Positions 46,181 through 54,789 of a stretch of 64,000 nucleotides of DNA are shown here, piece after piece (the first letter of the stretch is position 1; every line of letters starts with the position of its first letter). The notes below the pieces were generated by a model, which saw only the letters and a list, made by a program, of their open reading frames with translations, was not told the DNA's origin and searched no databases. Made by a program: the position numbers and the translations under genes. The stretch comes from Sphingomonas sp. PP-CE-1G-424 (lineage in GTDB: Bacteria; Pseudomonadota; Alphaproteobacteria; Sphingomonadales; Sphingomonadaceae): positions 496,001-560,000 of the forward strand of contig NZ_SLXW01000004.1 in the NCBI RefSeq assembly GCF_004341085.1, read 5' to 3'.

Positions 46181-46681
46181 CTACTCTACCGCGTCTTCAG
46201 CCTTGCGCTTGCGCGGTGCGGGCTGGGCTGCCCCTGCCTTGGCTGCGCTTGTCTGACCAGGTTTGCGACCCAGGCCGTTTCTTTTCGCCATGGCGCGACG
46301 GCTTTCCGAGTATGCCGCAGCGACCATTGGGTAATCGGCTTTAAGATTGTAGCGCTCGCGATATTCGGCTGGCGTCATGCCATTGGTCGAAAGATGACGC
46401 CGTAAGGTCTTGTACGGCTTGCCGTCGATCATGCTGATAATGTGATTTGGGTTGGCAAGCGATTTGCGAGCCGTGACGGCGCCGACATACTCCTGGACCT
46501 CTTCGGCTGTAGTGTCTGGAGTTTGCGAACCATCCACAAGCGACTGAACGCTGCTATGCATTTGCATCAGGAACGCTGGAACGTCATCGGCGGATGTCCG
46601 GGTATTAGGATTGCTGAGCCAGGCAATCGTCAATTCGGTTGCGAGTTCGACAGGATTGGGCTGGTATGTTTCGTCGGACAT
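46181..46681 (-). CDS. MucR/Ros-family regulator without zinc cysteines
   Basis: A 166-residue H-NS-like alphaproteobacterial regulator. The N-terminal part (VELATELTIAWLSNPNTRTSADDVPAFL) is the oligomerisation region; the C-terminal DNA-binding part is PNHIISMIDGKPYKTLRRHLSTNGMTPAEYRERYNLKADYPMVAAAYSESRRAMAKRNGLGRK. Where Ros has CLEC this protein has SMID, and the second His is also replaced, so it probably lacks zinc, as some MucR relatives do. The ATG at 46681 has GGAG upstream (within ATGGAGTTCTTT). Such proteins often silence AT-rich acquired DNA. Confidence 0.88.
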   Translation of the reverse strand: MSDETYQPNPVELATELTIAWLSNPNTRTSADDVPAFLMQMHSSVQSLVDGSQTPDTTAEEVQEYVGAVTARKSLANPNHIISMIDGKPYKTLRRHLSTNGMTPAEYRERYNLKADYPMVAAAYSESRRAMAKRNGLGRKPGQTSAAKAGAAQPAPRKRKAEDAVE

Positions 46682-47124
46682 AAAGAACTCCATTTCACTG
46701 ATGCGCCAGTATCGGATTTTTTGTTTTTTTACAACATGCCGATATCAAAACTCAGGCAGCTTCATGGGTCGGGACATCTTGCTATCGACGAACTCACACA
46801 TTTTTGAAATCAACGTGCGCGATAACCTCTACCAAGCCAAACAAGGCTTAAATCTGAAACGTAACGAGACGATCCAACTCAGTGTCCCCGGATTACATAA
46901 TTATACATTTGCAGAGCCGTTTAAAAACGATGGTCGATCCGACTGCAAAGAAACTGCAGCTACCTTGAAAGGACGCCCGGAGGTATGTCACATCGTTCGC
47001 TTACTTCGGGTGTCATTAGCAAATTAGATAGATCTGAAACCTTATCTCGTACGTCAGCGTTTACAGGAGCGTAGAAGCCTCATTCCCGTGCCAAGGGCAT
47101 GTCGACGCCCGCGAGGAGTGACGG
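46682..47124. other. AT-rich intergenic region
   Basis: About 440 bases, clearly AT-richer than the flanks, upstream of both the MucR-type gene (-) and the GGDEF-EAL gene (+). No gene was supported. AT-rich promoter DNA of this kind is a usual MucR target. Confidence 0.4.
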
Positions 47125-49440
47125 ATGAACGAAGATATCGGCGCCGATTTGGCGCATGATGATACGGCAGCTGCACAAGGCCTGAGCGCGGCGGATCATA
47201 AGACCCTGAGGCAGATTACTGACGATGCCGTGCATGCGACGGACGCGTACGGTGCGTTCATCTGCGAGATCATCGATGACACGATGTCGGTGATCGCGAC
47301 GAGTTCAAGCCAGTCCGTCGATCTCGTAACGCCGGTGCTTGGATCGATGGGTTCGCGCGACGTCACCATCCAGACGATCGGCTTGCCGCCAACCTGGGTC
47401 GTTGGGTTCTCTGGGCCCGAGGGCAGCAATATTCGTTTCGCCGCACTCGTCTCGCTCGTCAGGGACGTGCCGACCTATCTGATCCTGATCGACAAACGGC
47501 AGCGCAAGGGTCTCAGCCTCGCCCAGATCTATACGGTCCGGGCTCACGCCGCGCATCTATCGACCGTTCTTAATTTACAGCTTCTACGTAAAGGGGCCTT
47601 CTCGAGCGACCCGAACGGGCGCGACTTCGATATCGAGCGGCTTCGTTTGCTCGAATCTGTTGCCGTACACGCGCGCGATTCCATCATCATAACCGAGGCA
47701 GAACCCGTCAGCCTGCCCGGCCCACGCATTCTCTACTGCAACGCGGCGTTCACGCGCGAGACCGGATATCTGCCCGAGGAGGTTATTGGTCAGACCCCTC
47801 GTATCTTGCAAGGGCCTGACACCGATCCCGTTACCCGCGCGGAGCTACGATACGCTCTCGAAAACTGGCAGCCGATCGAGGTCGAACTGGTCAACTACCG
47901 TAAAGACGGTAGCACGTTCTAGGTCGAGCTCAGCATCGTCCCCGTTGCCAATGAGAAGGGCTGGTATACCCACTGGGTTTCGGTGCAGCGCGACATTTCC
48001 GAGCGGAAAAATGCAGAGGAGCTAGCGATCCGCGTGCGCGTCGCCGAAGGGCAGAATGCCGCCCTGGCAAGTGAGATCGTCGAGCGGAAGCGTGTCGAGG
48101 CCGAGTTGCTCTACACGGCGTTTCACGACGGGCTGACGCGGTTGCGCAACCGTGCGTACTTCATGAGCCAGCTTCAGGCGGCTCTGAACCGTGAGACCGA
48201 GCAGAGCGGACAAAACTGCGCTATCCTTTTCCTGGATCTGGACCGTTTCAAGATCGTCAACGACAGCCTTGGCCATGTTCACGGCGACGCACTTCTGCGC
48301 GAGGTTGCCCAGCGCCTGAAACGCAGCGTCAGGCCGCAAGATACCCTGGCCAGAATCGGCGGTGACGAGTTTGCCATCCTGATCGAGGATTCAGCCGGAC
48401 TGGCGACGGCTGTCGAAGTAGCCGAACGCGTTATCGAGGCTATGCGAACCCCGCTTCAACTTTCCCATCAGAGCGTCTTCCCCTCGGTCAGTATCGGGAT
48501 ATCGCGGTCTCTAGGCCGCGATACGTCGCCGGACGACCTGATCCGCGATGCCGATATCGCGATGTATGAGGCCAAGCGTGCGGGGCATGGTGACTATGCC
48601 ATCTTCGATCCCTCCATGCATGAGGTGGCGGTTGCTCGCCTTGCCCTGCAGACAGATTTGCGCCTGGCGGTTCAGCAAGGGGATTTTCATCTCGCGTATC
48701 AGCCCATTGTCGATCCAACGACGGGCGAGATTTCCAGCTTCGAAGCGCTGCTTCGCTGGGACCACCCCCGGCTCGGGTCGATCGCACCGGCGGAATTCAT
48801 ACCCGTGGCAGAAGAGATCGGGGTTATTCGCGAGATCGACCGCCGGGTCATGATCGAGGCGTGTACGCAGTTGAAAAAGTGGCACGTCATGCAAGGCCGA
48901 TCCACGCTCAGGATGAGCGTGAACACATCTGCCGCGGAGTTCGTCGACCCCGCCTTTCTAGACGATCTAGCGGCGGTTCTGGCGTCATGCGATCTGCCAC
49001 CAAAATGTCTGGAGCTGGAGATAACCGAAGGCATCTTCCTGCACTCCTCGCCGCAGATTGCCGGGATCATCGCCGCAATTCGGCAGTCTGGCGTTCGTAT
49101 AGCCCTTGATGATTTCGGAACGGGCTTTTCCTCGCTCAGCTATATCAGCCGCTACCCCATCGACACGATCAAGATCGACAAGTCGTTCATCGACGAAATC
49201 TGTACGCGCAAAAGCACCTATGCGATCGTCGACCTGATTATGGGCTTGGGTAAAGCACTGGGACTCAATATCATCGCCGAGGGTGTCGAAACCAACGATC
49301 AGGCGAACAAGCTCATCGCCATTGGTTGCACAGCCACGCAAGGGTATCTGTACTCCAAACCGCTATTGGCGGGCGCTGCTAGCGATGCGCTATCACGTTC
49401 TATGCGTCAAATGACGTCGCGTGAACTGAAGCTTGGATAG
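47125..49440 (+). pseudogene. GAF/PAS-GGDEF-EAL protein interrupted by in-frame TAG
   Basis: A single frame of 771 codons is broken by one TAG at 47920-47922 (codon 266). The order is a GAF-like N-terminus (about 20-155), a PAS domain (about 170-310; ILYCNAAFTRETGYLPEEVIGQTPRILQG), GGDEF at 412-416 and EAL at 540-542. The TAG falls inside the PAS domain where the family reads STFWVEL, so TGG to TAG is likely. Both catalytic motifs are intact, and the part after the stop can restart at 47983 to give a 485-residue GGDEF-EAL protein. The full gene would make or break c-di-GMP in response to a PAS signal. Confidence 0.8.
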
Positions 49441-49669
49441 GCGACGTAAAACACAAGATAATCGTCAACAGGGGTGGGCGACGGCATTTGGCGACGATCG
49501 AGAGGCTAGCGTCCGGAATCACCTGTTTTTCGCAAAATCGTGATTGAGACCGGATTTGGGTGCGGGGCACAGCGCGTCGGGAACCAAAATGCGTAGCTTT
49601 TCGCTAATTTAGAGCCGATTCGGTTCTGTAGTCGAGAGCTCGTTAAGAGTTATTAGTTATTTCGTTCAA

Positions 49670-52063
49670 ATGGATAGCTCTTTATCATCCGTCATCGACT
49701 GTATGCGAGACATGCATGATGGTCGGCTCGTCCTTTTGGCAGCGGTCGTCTGCGCTATTGGGACCTACGCATCATTCGCTCTTGCGCATCACGCCGGTCG
49801 GGCAAGCGGCGCTCCGCGGCTCAGGTGGGGCGCCGTCAGTATCTTGGCCAGCGCATGCACCGCCTGGGCGACGCACTTTATCGTCTTGTTGGCGTTCAAA
49901 CCGGGGATGCCGGCGGCCTTCGATCCTATGCTGACCGGCATATCGCTGGCGTGCGCAATCCTGGGTATTGGCGCCGGCGTGTCGATTTCGCTGCGGGTAC
50001 GCAGTCGCTCCTCACAATTCGTCGCGGGGCTGGTGGTTGGATCGGGCGTCACCGCCCTTCATTATGTGGGGCAGGCCGCCTACCTGGTGCAGGGACAGGT
50101 CGCATGGAATATGTGGCTGGTGGTCCTGTCGATCATGGTCAGCCTGCCTACGTCCGGGTTTGCCATGATCGCAGCCAGCAGTCGGTCACCGCGCCTGCGT
50201 CTAGCGGCACCGCCGCTTTTGCTGCTATCGATCGCGCTGCTGCATTTCTGCGGCATGGCAGCGATGACGCTTCGCTTCGATTCGGCCAAACATCTTCCCA
50301 CCGACGCGATCACCCCCGATGCGATCACCCCCGTCGTCGCAGGCGTGTCGTTACTGCTGATCGCGCTGGCAGTGCTGGGCCTGCGCTTCGAGACCGCGGC
50401 GAAAGCCAGGCTGAAGCAGGATCGACGGCGCCTGCGTGAGCTCGCCGATGTCGCGCTTGAGGGGCTGCTGATCTGCCAGGGCGATCTCGTTGTCACGGCG
50501 AACGACAGCGTCGAATTCATGGCCGGGCATGTGTCCGGCGCGCTGACCGGCAGTCATGTCAGCTCCCTGCTACCCGGGCTCGACGTCGCGAGTATGCCCG
50601 AACGTGAAGAACGCGAGATCGACCTCGTTCGCGCTGACGGCGGCAATGTTCCTGTCCGGGTTCTGCGACGCGAGGTCGCTTTGGGCCACAAGGTCCAGAC
50701 AGTGATAGCGATCCGCGACCAGCGCGAACGCCTCAAGACCGAAGCTCGGATACACGAACTGGCCTATACCGACGCCCTGACGGGCATCGCGAACCGTCCC
50801 AGGTTCTTCGACCAGCTTGCCATGCACACGGCATCGCGTCGTGCAGTCGACCGGCCGTGCGCCGTGATGATGATCGACCTGGATCGCTTCAAATACGTGA
50901 ACGATACTCTCGGGCATGCTGCGGGTGATATGATTCTCAGGATGGTCGCCGAACGCCTCCGATCGACGTTGCGCGAGAGCGACATCGTTGCCCGCCTTGG
51001 CGGCGACGAGTTCGCCGTCATGCAGGTAGCGACGAACGAGCCCGGCGCGGCATTTGCGCTTGCGGCGCGGATTGTGGAGGTGGTCGAAAGCCGACCGTTC
51101 ATGGTGAACGGCCAGCCGATCCATCTTGGAGCGAGTGTCGGCGTCGCGCTGTGCCCGAGCGACGGTGAGGATCCCGCTGACTTGATGCAGAACGCGGATC
51201 TCGCGCTCTATGCCGCGAAGGCTGAAGGGCGAAGCACCTTCCGTCGATACGACGTCTCGCTCGATGAAAAGATGCGGGAGCGGCGTGCTATCGAGGCCGG
51301 GCTGCGAACTGCCATCGCGGAGGGGCAGCTTGAACTGCACTACCAGCCACTAGTCGACGCCGCGACGGGCTGCATTACCTCGGCTGAAGCCTTGGTCCGC
51401 TGGAACCATCCTGAGCGCGGGCTTATACCGCCCGCCGAATTCATCGGCATCGCCGAGGAAACCGGTCTTATTCTCCCACTGGGCGAATGGGTCCTTCGCA
51501 CCGCATGCGCTGAGGCCGCAAGCTGGCCCGCAAACATGGGCGTGGCTATCAATTTGTCGCCAGCACAATTCCGAGAGAAGTCGCTCGTCGATATCATCGC
51601 GGCCGCCCTGGAGTCTGCCGGTTTGGCAGCAGACCGTCTCGACCTGGAGATCACAGAGGGTGTACTCTTGTCTGACGAGCACGGGACAATGCAGACCCTG
51701 AACGAGCTGGTGGCGTTAGGCGTCCGGGTTTCTATGGACGACTTCGGAACGGGATACTCATCACTGAGCTACCTTCGTAAATTCCCGTTCGACAAGATTA
51801 AGATCGATCAGTCATTCGTCAACCAATTGCCCGAGGACGAAGAGAGCGCTGCGATTGTGCGCGCAATCATCACGATGGCGAAGTGTCTTGGCATGGCAAC
51901 GACGGTCGAGGGCGTGGAGACACAAGCGCAGTTTGCGTTTTCGGTAGATGCTGGTTGCGACACGCTTCAAGGATATCTGATTAGTAGGCCGCTTCCTGGC
52001 GCGGCGCTCGCGAAGTTTGTCGCGTCCGGTGCCGATCCTTCACTTGGGCGAGTGGCTGCGTGA
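49670..52063 (+). CDS. MHYT-GGDEF-EAL c-di-GMP enzyme
   Basis: A 797-residue membrane protein. Residues about 15-250 hold seven membrane helices with MHYT-type motifs (ATHFIV, ALHYVG, LLHFCG), thought to bind copper or sense gas. A PAS-like linker follows (about 255-360), then GGDEF at 444-448 (RLGGDEFAV) and EAL at 573-575 (AEALVRWNHPERG). DDFGTGYSSLSYL is intact, so phosphodiesterase activity is possible. It follows the broken GGDEF-EAL gene by 229 bases; both may once have served the same signal pool. Confidence 0.92.
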   Translation: MDSSLSSVIDCMRDMHDGRLVLLAAVVCAIGTYASFALAHHAGRASGAPRLRWGAVSILASACTAWATHFIVLLAFKPGMPAAFDPMLTGISLACAILGIGAGVSISLRVRSRSSQFVAGLVVGSGVTALHYVGQAAYLVQGQVAWNMWLVVLSIMVSLPTSGFAMIAASSRSPRLRLAAPPLLLLSIALLHFCGMAAMTLRFDSAKHLPTDAITPDAITPVVAGVSLLLIALAVLGLRFETAAKARLKQDRRRLRELADVALEGLLICQGDLVVTANDSVEFMAGHVSGALTGSHVSSLLPGLDVASMPEREEREIDLVRADGGNVPVRVLRREVALGHKVQTVIAIRDQRERLKTEARIHELAYTDALTGIANRPRFFDQLAMHTASRRAVDRPCAVMMIDLDRFKYVNDTLGHAAGDMILRMVAERLRSTLRESDIVARLGGDEFAVMQVATNEPGAAFALAARIVEVVESRPFMVNGQPIHLGASVGVALCPSDGEDPADLMQNADLALYAAKAEGRSTFRRYDVSLDEKMRERRAIEAGLRTAIAEGQLELHYQPLVDAATGCITSAEALVRWNHPERGLIPPAEFIGIAEETGLILPLGEWVLRTACAEAASWPANMGVAINLSPAQFREKSLVDIIAAALESAGLAADRLDLEITEGVLLSDEHGTMQTLNELVALGVRVSMDDFGTGYSSLSYLRKFPFDKIKIDQSFVNQLPEDEESAAIVRAIITMAKCLGMATTVEGVETQAQFAFSVDAGCDTLQGYLISRPLPGAALAKFVASGADPSLGRVAA

Positions 52064-52146
52064 CCGTGCATCGGATTACAACCGACGTGACCCATATTTC
52101 TCTCTCCTGTTGGAGCCAGAGTCTGTCCCGTTAAAGGGTCGGGCAG

Positions 52147-52252
52147 ACGAAACGGAAGCGGTTTTGAGAAGAGTAGATCGTCGGCATCCTGAAGGAAGTT
52201 GAGCCGGGCTCGGTGGTCAAGGATCTGTGGCGACGGCATCCGCGCTCCTAGG
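52147..52252 (+). mobile_element. IS3-family orfA remnant
   Basis: Reads TKRKRF-stop-EE-stop-IVGILKEVEPGSVVKDLWRRH, which matches the start of IS3/IS407-type OrfA (TKRKRFSEEQIVGILKEVEAG...). Two stop codons replace the usual S and Q, and the element ends after about 35 codons. Confidence 0.7.
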
Positions 52253-52338
52253 GTACGTTGCAACGTACGCAGTAACAAAGGCGCGTAATTGTGGGTCGCT
52301 AACGGTTGCGGCGCAGTGTCTCTCCGCCGCATGAACAC

Positions 52339-52518
52339 CTATGCGGCAAGAACCAGAAACGCACGTTCGTGGCGGTACTTCTCTCCGAGCGTCGCATAGA
52401 CTGCCGCTTGATCTAAATGGCTTCGCCGCTCGCCGGCGGTTTTGGCGCGCGATGCGACAGCTAGCTCAATCTCTGTCAGCAACTCGTAATTGATATTGTG
52501 GGGCACAGCAGGTTCCAT
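52339..52518 (-). CDS. Small hypothetical protein
   Basis: A 59-residue helical protein (MEPAVPHNINYELLTEIELA, then SRAKTAGERRSHLDQAAVYATLGEKYRHERAFLVLAA). The pattern RAxTAGERxxHLDQAAxYAxLGE is familiar from short sphingomonad proteins of unknown role. The frame is clean and codon use is normal. Confidence 0.6.
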   Translation of the reverse strand: MEPAVPHNINYELLTEIELAVASRAKTAGERRSHLDQAAVYATLGEKYRHERAFLVLAA

Positions 52519-52753
52519 CGTTCGCGCCGAATTCGTAGTGCTCTAGGCACGATCAAATCTCCAAAAAGACGCGGGTTCGAGACCGTTTTTTGCATCCATC
52601 ATGAATGGATCGCATCCGCGCCTCACTACGGGGGTATCGCTGGGGTACATCGCCCCTCTAGCACGTCGAGAACAACGCATTTCCATGGGTTGGGGAAGCC
52701 TGCGGCGGAGAGTGTCTCCGAGGAACGACTGAAATGAGAAGGAGAGCAGACGT

Positions 52754-52960
52754 TCAGCGCCAGATTGCGCGGCCCTTGCCGTAGCCGGGAAACTTACGCT
52801 CGAACTCGTCCACGAAGCACAACCTCACCGCATTCAGATCGCCAACCAGATCGTGCGGAAACTTCGCTTGTCCGGCTTCATATAAAAGGCTGAGCATGAC
52901 TTGCTGCATCCTCTCGGCGGCCTCGACCGACACACCGTAGTCATCGCGTTCTACTTCCAT
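52754..52960 (-). CDS. Small hypothetical protein
   Basis: A 68-residue acidic protein (MEVERDDYGVSVEAAERMQQ, ending RKFPGYGKGRAIWR). GGAG lies 4 bases before ATG 52960, which decides the start over an upstream TTG. Family unknown; it is one of a run of small minus-strand genes. Confidence 0.55.
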   Translation of the reverse strand: MEVERDDYGVSVEAAERMQQVMLSLLYEAGQAKFPHDLVGDLNAVRLCFVDEFERKFPGYGKGRAIWR

Positions 52961-53019
52961 AATCTCCGGATGCTGCAATCGCGAGCGTTGGCAAGTGGGC
53001 GAAGTCGGCCTTAAGGTTC

Positions 53020-53214
53020 CTACTCACGACCGAGCGGTTTCGTGCCGATAATCTGTTGCCCGCGCGCCGTTAGAGCGCAGTGCAAAAGTCGCTCACTCGT
53101 CTCCTCTGCCGCCTCAACCGATAACGTGACCACTACACCGCCTGGTCCAGACACGTGCACGCAACCATCTGCTGCGACGACATCCGAAGGTATCTCGTGG
53201 ATTGGGCAACTCAC
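53020..53214 (-). CDS. Small hypothetical protein
   Basis: A 64-residue protein (SCPIHEIPSDVVAADGCVHV, then GPGGVVVTLSVEAAEETSERLLHCALTARGQQIIG). GTG start at 53214 with AGGAG 6 bases upstream. Its SVEAAEETSERLL helix resembles the SVEAAERMQQVML of the neighbouring small protein, so the two may be related. Confidence 0.55.
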   Translation of the reverse strand: MSCPIHEIPSDVVAADGCVHVSGPGGVVVTLSVEAAEETSERLLHCALTARGQQIIGTKPLGRE

Positions 53215-53409
53215 ATGACGCTCCTGATTAATGCAGGAGAAGAACGACTGCGCGACAAAGGGTGTCCCACTAACGCCATTGAATTCTTAACCGCGATAAA
53301 ATCGCGCTCTCCAACATCCCAAACCAGCCTTACATGAATTAAGCGCCTACTCGAACTCGTGACCGCTAAGCAGCTGTTATTGAGCGTAGATTGCCGCCGG
53401 CATGCAGTC

Positions 53410-53480
53410 GCGGTAACGCTTATCCCGCTGAGTCGAACGCGCCTCCCAGTCGCTGGGCATGATGCCACCTCAACTCCTAG
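53410..53480. repeat. Intergenic repeat, copy of 54456 type
   Basis: Shares CGGTAACGC, ATCCCGCTGAGTCGAACGCG, CAGTCGCTGGGC and GATGCCACC-CAACTCC with 54456-54568 in the same orientation, about 1 kb apart. Confidence 0.75.
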
Positions 53481-53571
53481 GTGACCCTGTCGGAACATCA
53501 GCATCGAGCGAGGGGCAACCCACGCATCGCCCAGCTGGGAATATGACGGATCACGCGCGGAAACGGACCGC

Positions 53572-53712
53572 TTATCGCCGGACGTTGGATATCAAAATAT
53601 CTAACGTATGAACGATGTAAAGGGCGAGAACCTCGGCCCCTTCCGCGTCTTCTGCTATTGCTAGCGCCTCCAGAAGAAGTGCTTTCATTTGATCATGTTG
53701 GTCGAGCGTCAT
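53572..53712 (-). CDS. Small hypothetical protein
   Basis: A 46-residue helical frame (MTLDQHDQMKALLLEALAIA, then EDAEGAEVLALYIVHTLDILISNVRR) with a strong GGGAGG ribosome site 6 bases before ATG 53712. Function unknown. Confidence 0.5.
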   Translation of the reverse strand: MTLDQHDQMKALLLEALAIAEDAEGAEVLALYIVHTLDILISNVRR

Positions 53713-53935
53713 CTCGGCCTCCCGTCCGGTGTTCCCAAACGTGCGGTGACGCTCAGATTTAATAACCTAGATCAGGCAGTGTTACTGGCGCTATTGATTT
53801 GGATTAATCAGAGTTAATTATGCAATCACCGACCTCCGGTGTCACGGGCGCGATCTAAACCATATCTCGAACGCGCCGACAGGAGGCGGTCAGGGTTACG
53901 CGCTAAGGCAGCGGGTGACACTGCCCTCGCAGCAT

Positions 53936-54352
53936 CTAGGTGCAAGCCGTAGGTTCGCGGTGCTGGCCGGTAGCCTTAGCGCAGAGTCGGATAGGTTGGG
54001 CTTCGAGAAGCCTTAGCGACTTTACCATATTTTCGGTTGAGGTTTTGTACTTGATAAAATGTGGTGCTTTGAGGTGAGCCTCGTAAGCTGCCTTGTTGGC
54101 ATAAACCTCTAGCAATCGAACTTGGTTAGGATGGTCTTTAAGGGCAACTGAGTGCAGCATCAGCACGCCCGGCTCCAGGCGCACCGACGCCTCCTGCTCC
54201 TCGGCCAAGATTGCCTTGTAGGCCTCTAATTGCGCGGGATCGATTTCTAGCTCGGCAACGCGCACCATTCGCGGTGCAGCTTCGGAGGGCTCCGAATTGA
54301 CGCCGGCCACCGACAGAGCGGCAGCGCCGATTGCAAACGAGAGTAGGCTCAC
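53936..54352 (-). CDS. Secreted ABM-type (quinol monooxygenase-like) protein
   Basis: About 138 residues: an N-terminal export segment (SLLSFAIGAAALSVAGVNS) and an antibiotic-biosynthesis-monooxygenase fold (MVRVAELEIDPAQLEAYKAI, EEQEASVRLEPGVLMLHSVA, VRLLEVYANKAAYEAHLKAPHFIKYK). Such domains are cofactor-free oxygenases or stress proteins; the exported form is common but uncharacterised. The second of two tandem GTG codons (54352) has AGGAGA at the right distance; a GTG at 54388 is also possible. Confidence 0.75.
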   Translation of the reverse strand: MSLLSFAIGAAALSVAGVNSEPSEAAPRMVRVAELEIDPAQLEAYKAILAEEQEASVRLEPGVLMLHSVALKDHPNQVRLLEVYANKAAYEAHLKAPHFIKYKTSTENMVKSLRLLEAQPIRLCAKATGQHREPTACT

Positions 54353-54455
54353 CACGATTCTCCTTTTGTCTTTCGATATAACGGCCACTTAGCCACTTCG
54401 CCGCCAACTCGATCAGCGGACGTGTCCTGGAGTCTTAATCGAACGGGATCGAGTT

Positions 54456-54568
54456 GCGGTAACGCCCATCCCGCTGAGTCGAACGCGTCCCCACTCGCTG
54501 GGCGCGATGCCACCCCAACTCCCCGGCGCTCCCAACGTCCGATTTGGGAAGGAGAGCGGACAGGCTGC
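54456..54568. repeat. Intergenic repeat
   Basis: Long copy of the 53410-type repeat, followed by AACGTCCGATTTGGGAAGG and AGAGCGGAC, which resemble the ends of the 56821/59953 family. It may be a composite of the two types. Confidence 0.65.
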
Positions 54569-54789
54569 TTTCGGCAATGCGGGTGGCGATAGCAGACTTT
54601 GGGCCGCTGCCGGCTTTCCCAAAAAGGATGCTATTTGGGAATGCTCGAGCGGAGCGAATGCGATCAGAGATGAACGCCTTTTAGCCGTCCAAGCCGCGAG
54701 CGGGTGCTTACCACGGAAATAGGCTTGTTCACGAAGAGCCGTGCCTTACAGTATCCAAGATAATACCATTCTAGAACCGGAGAACTACC

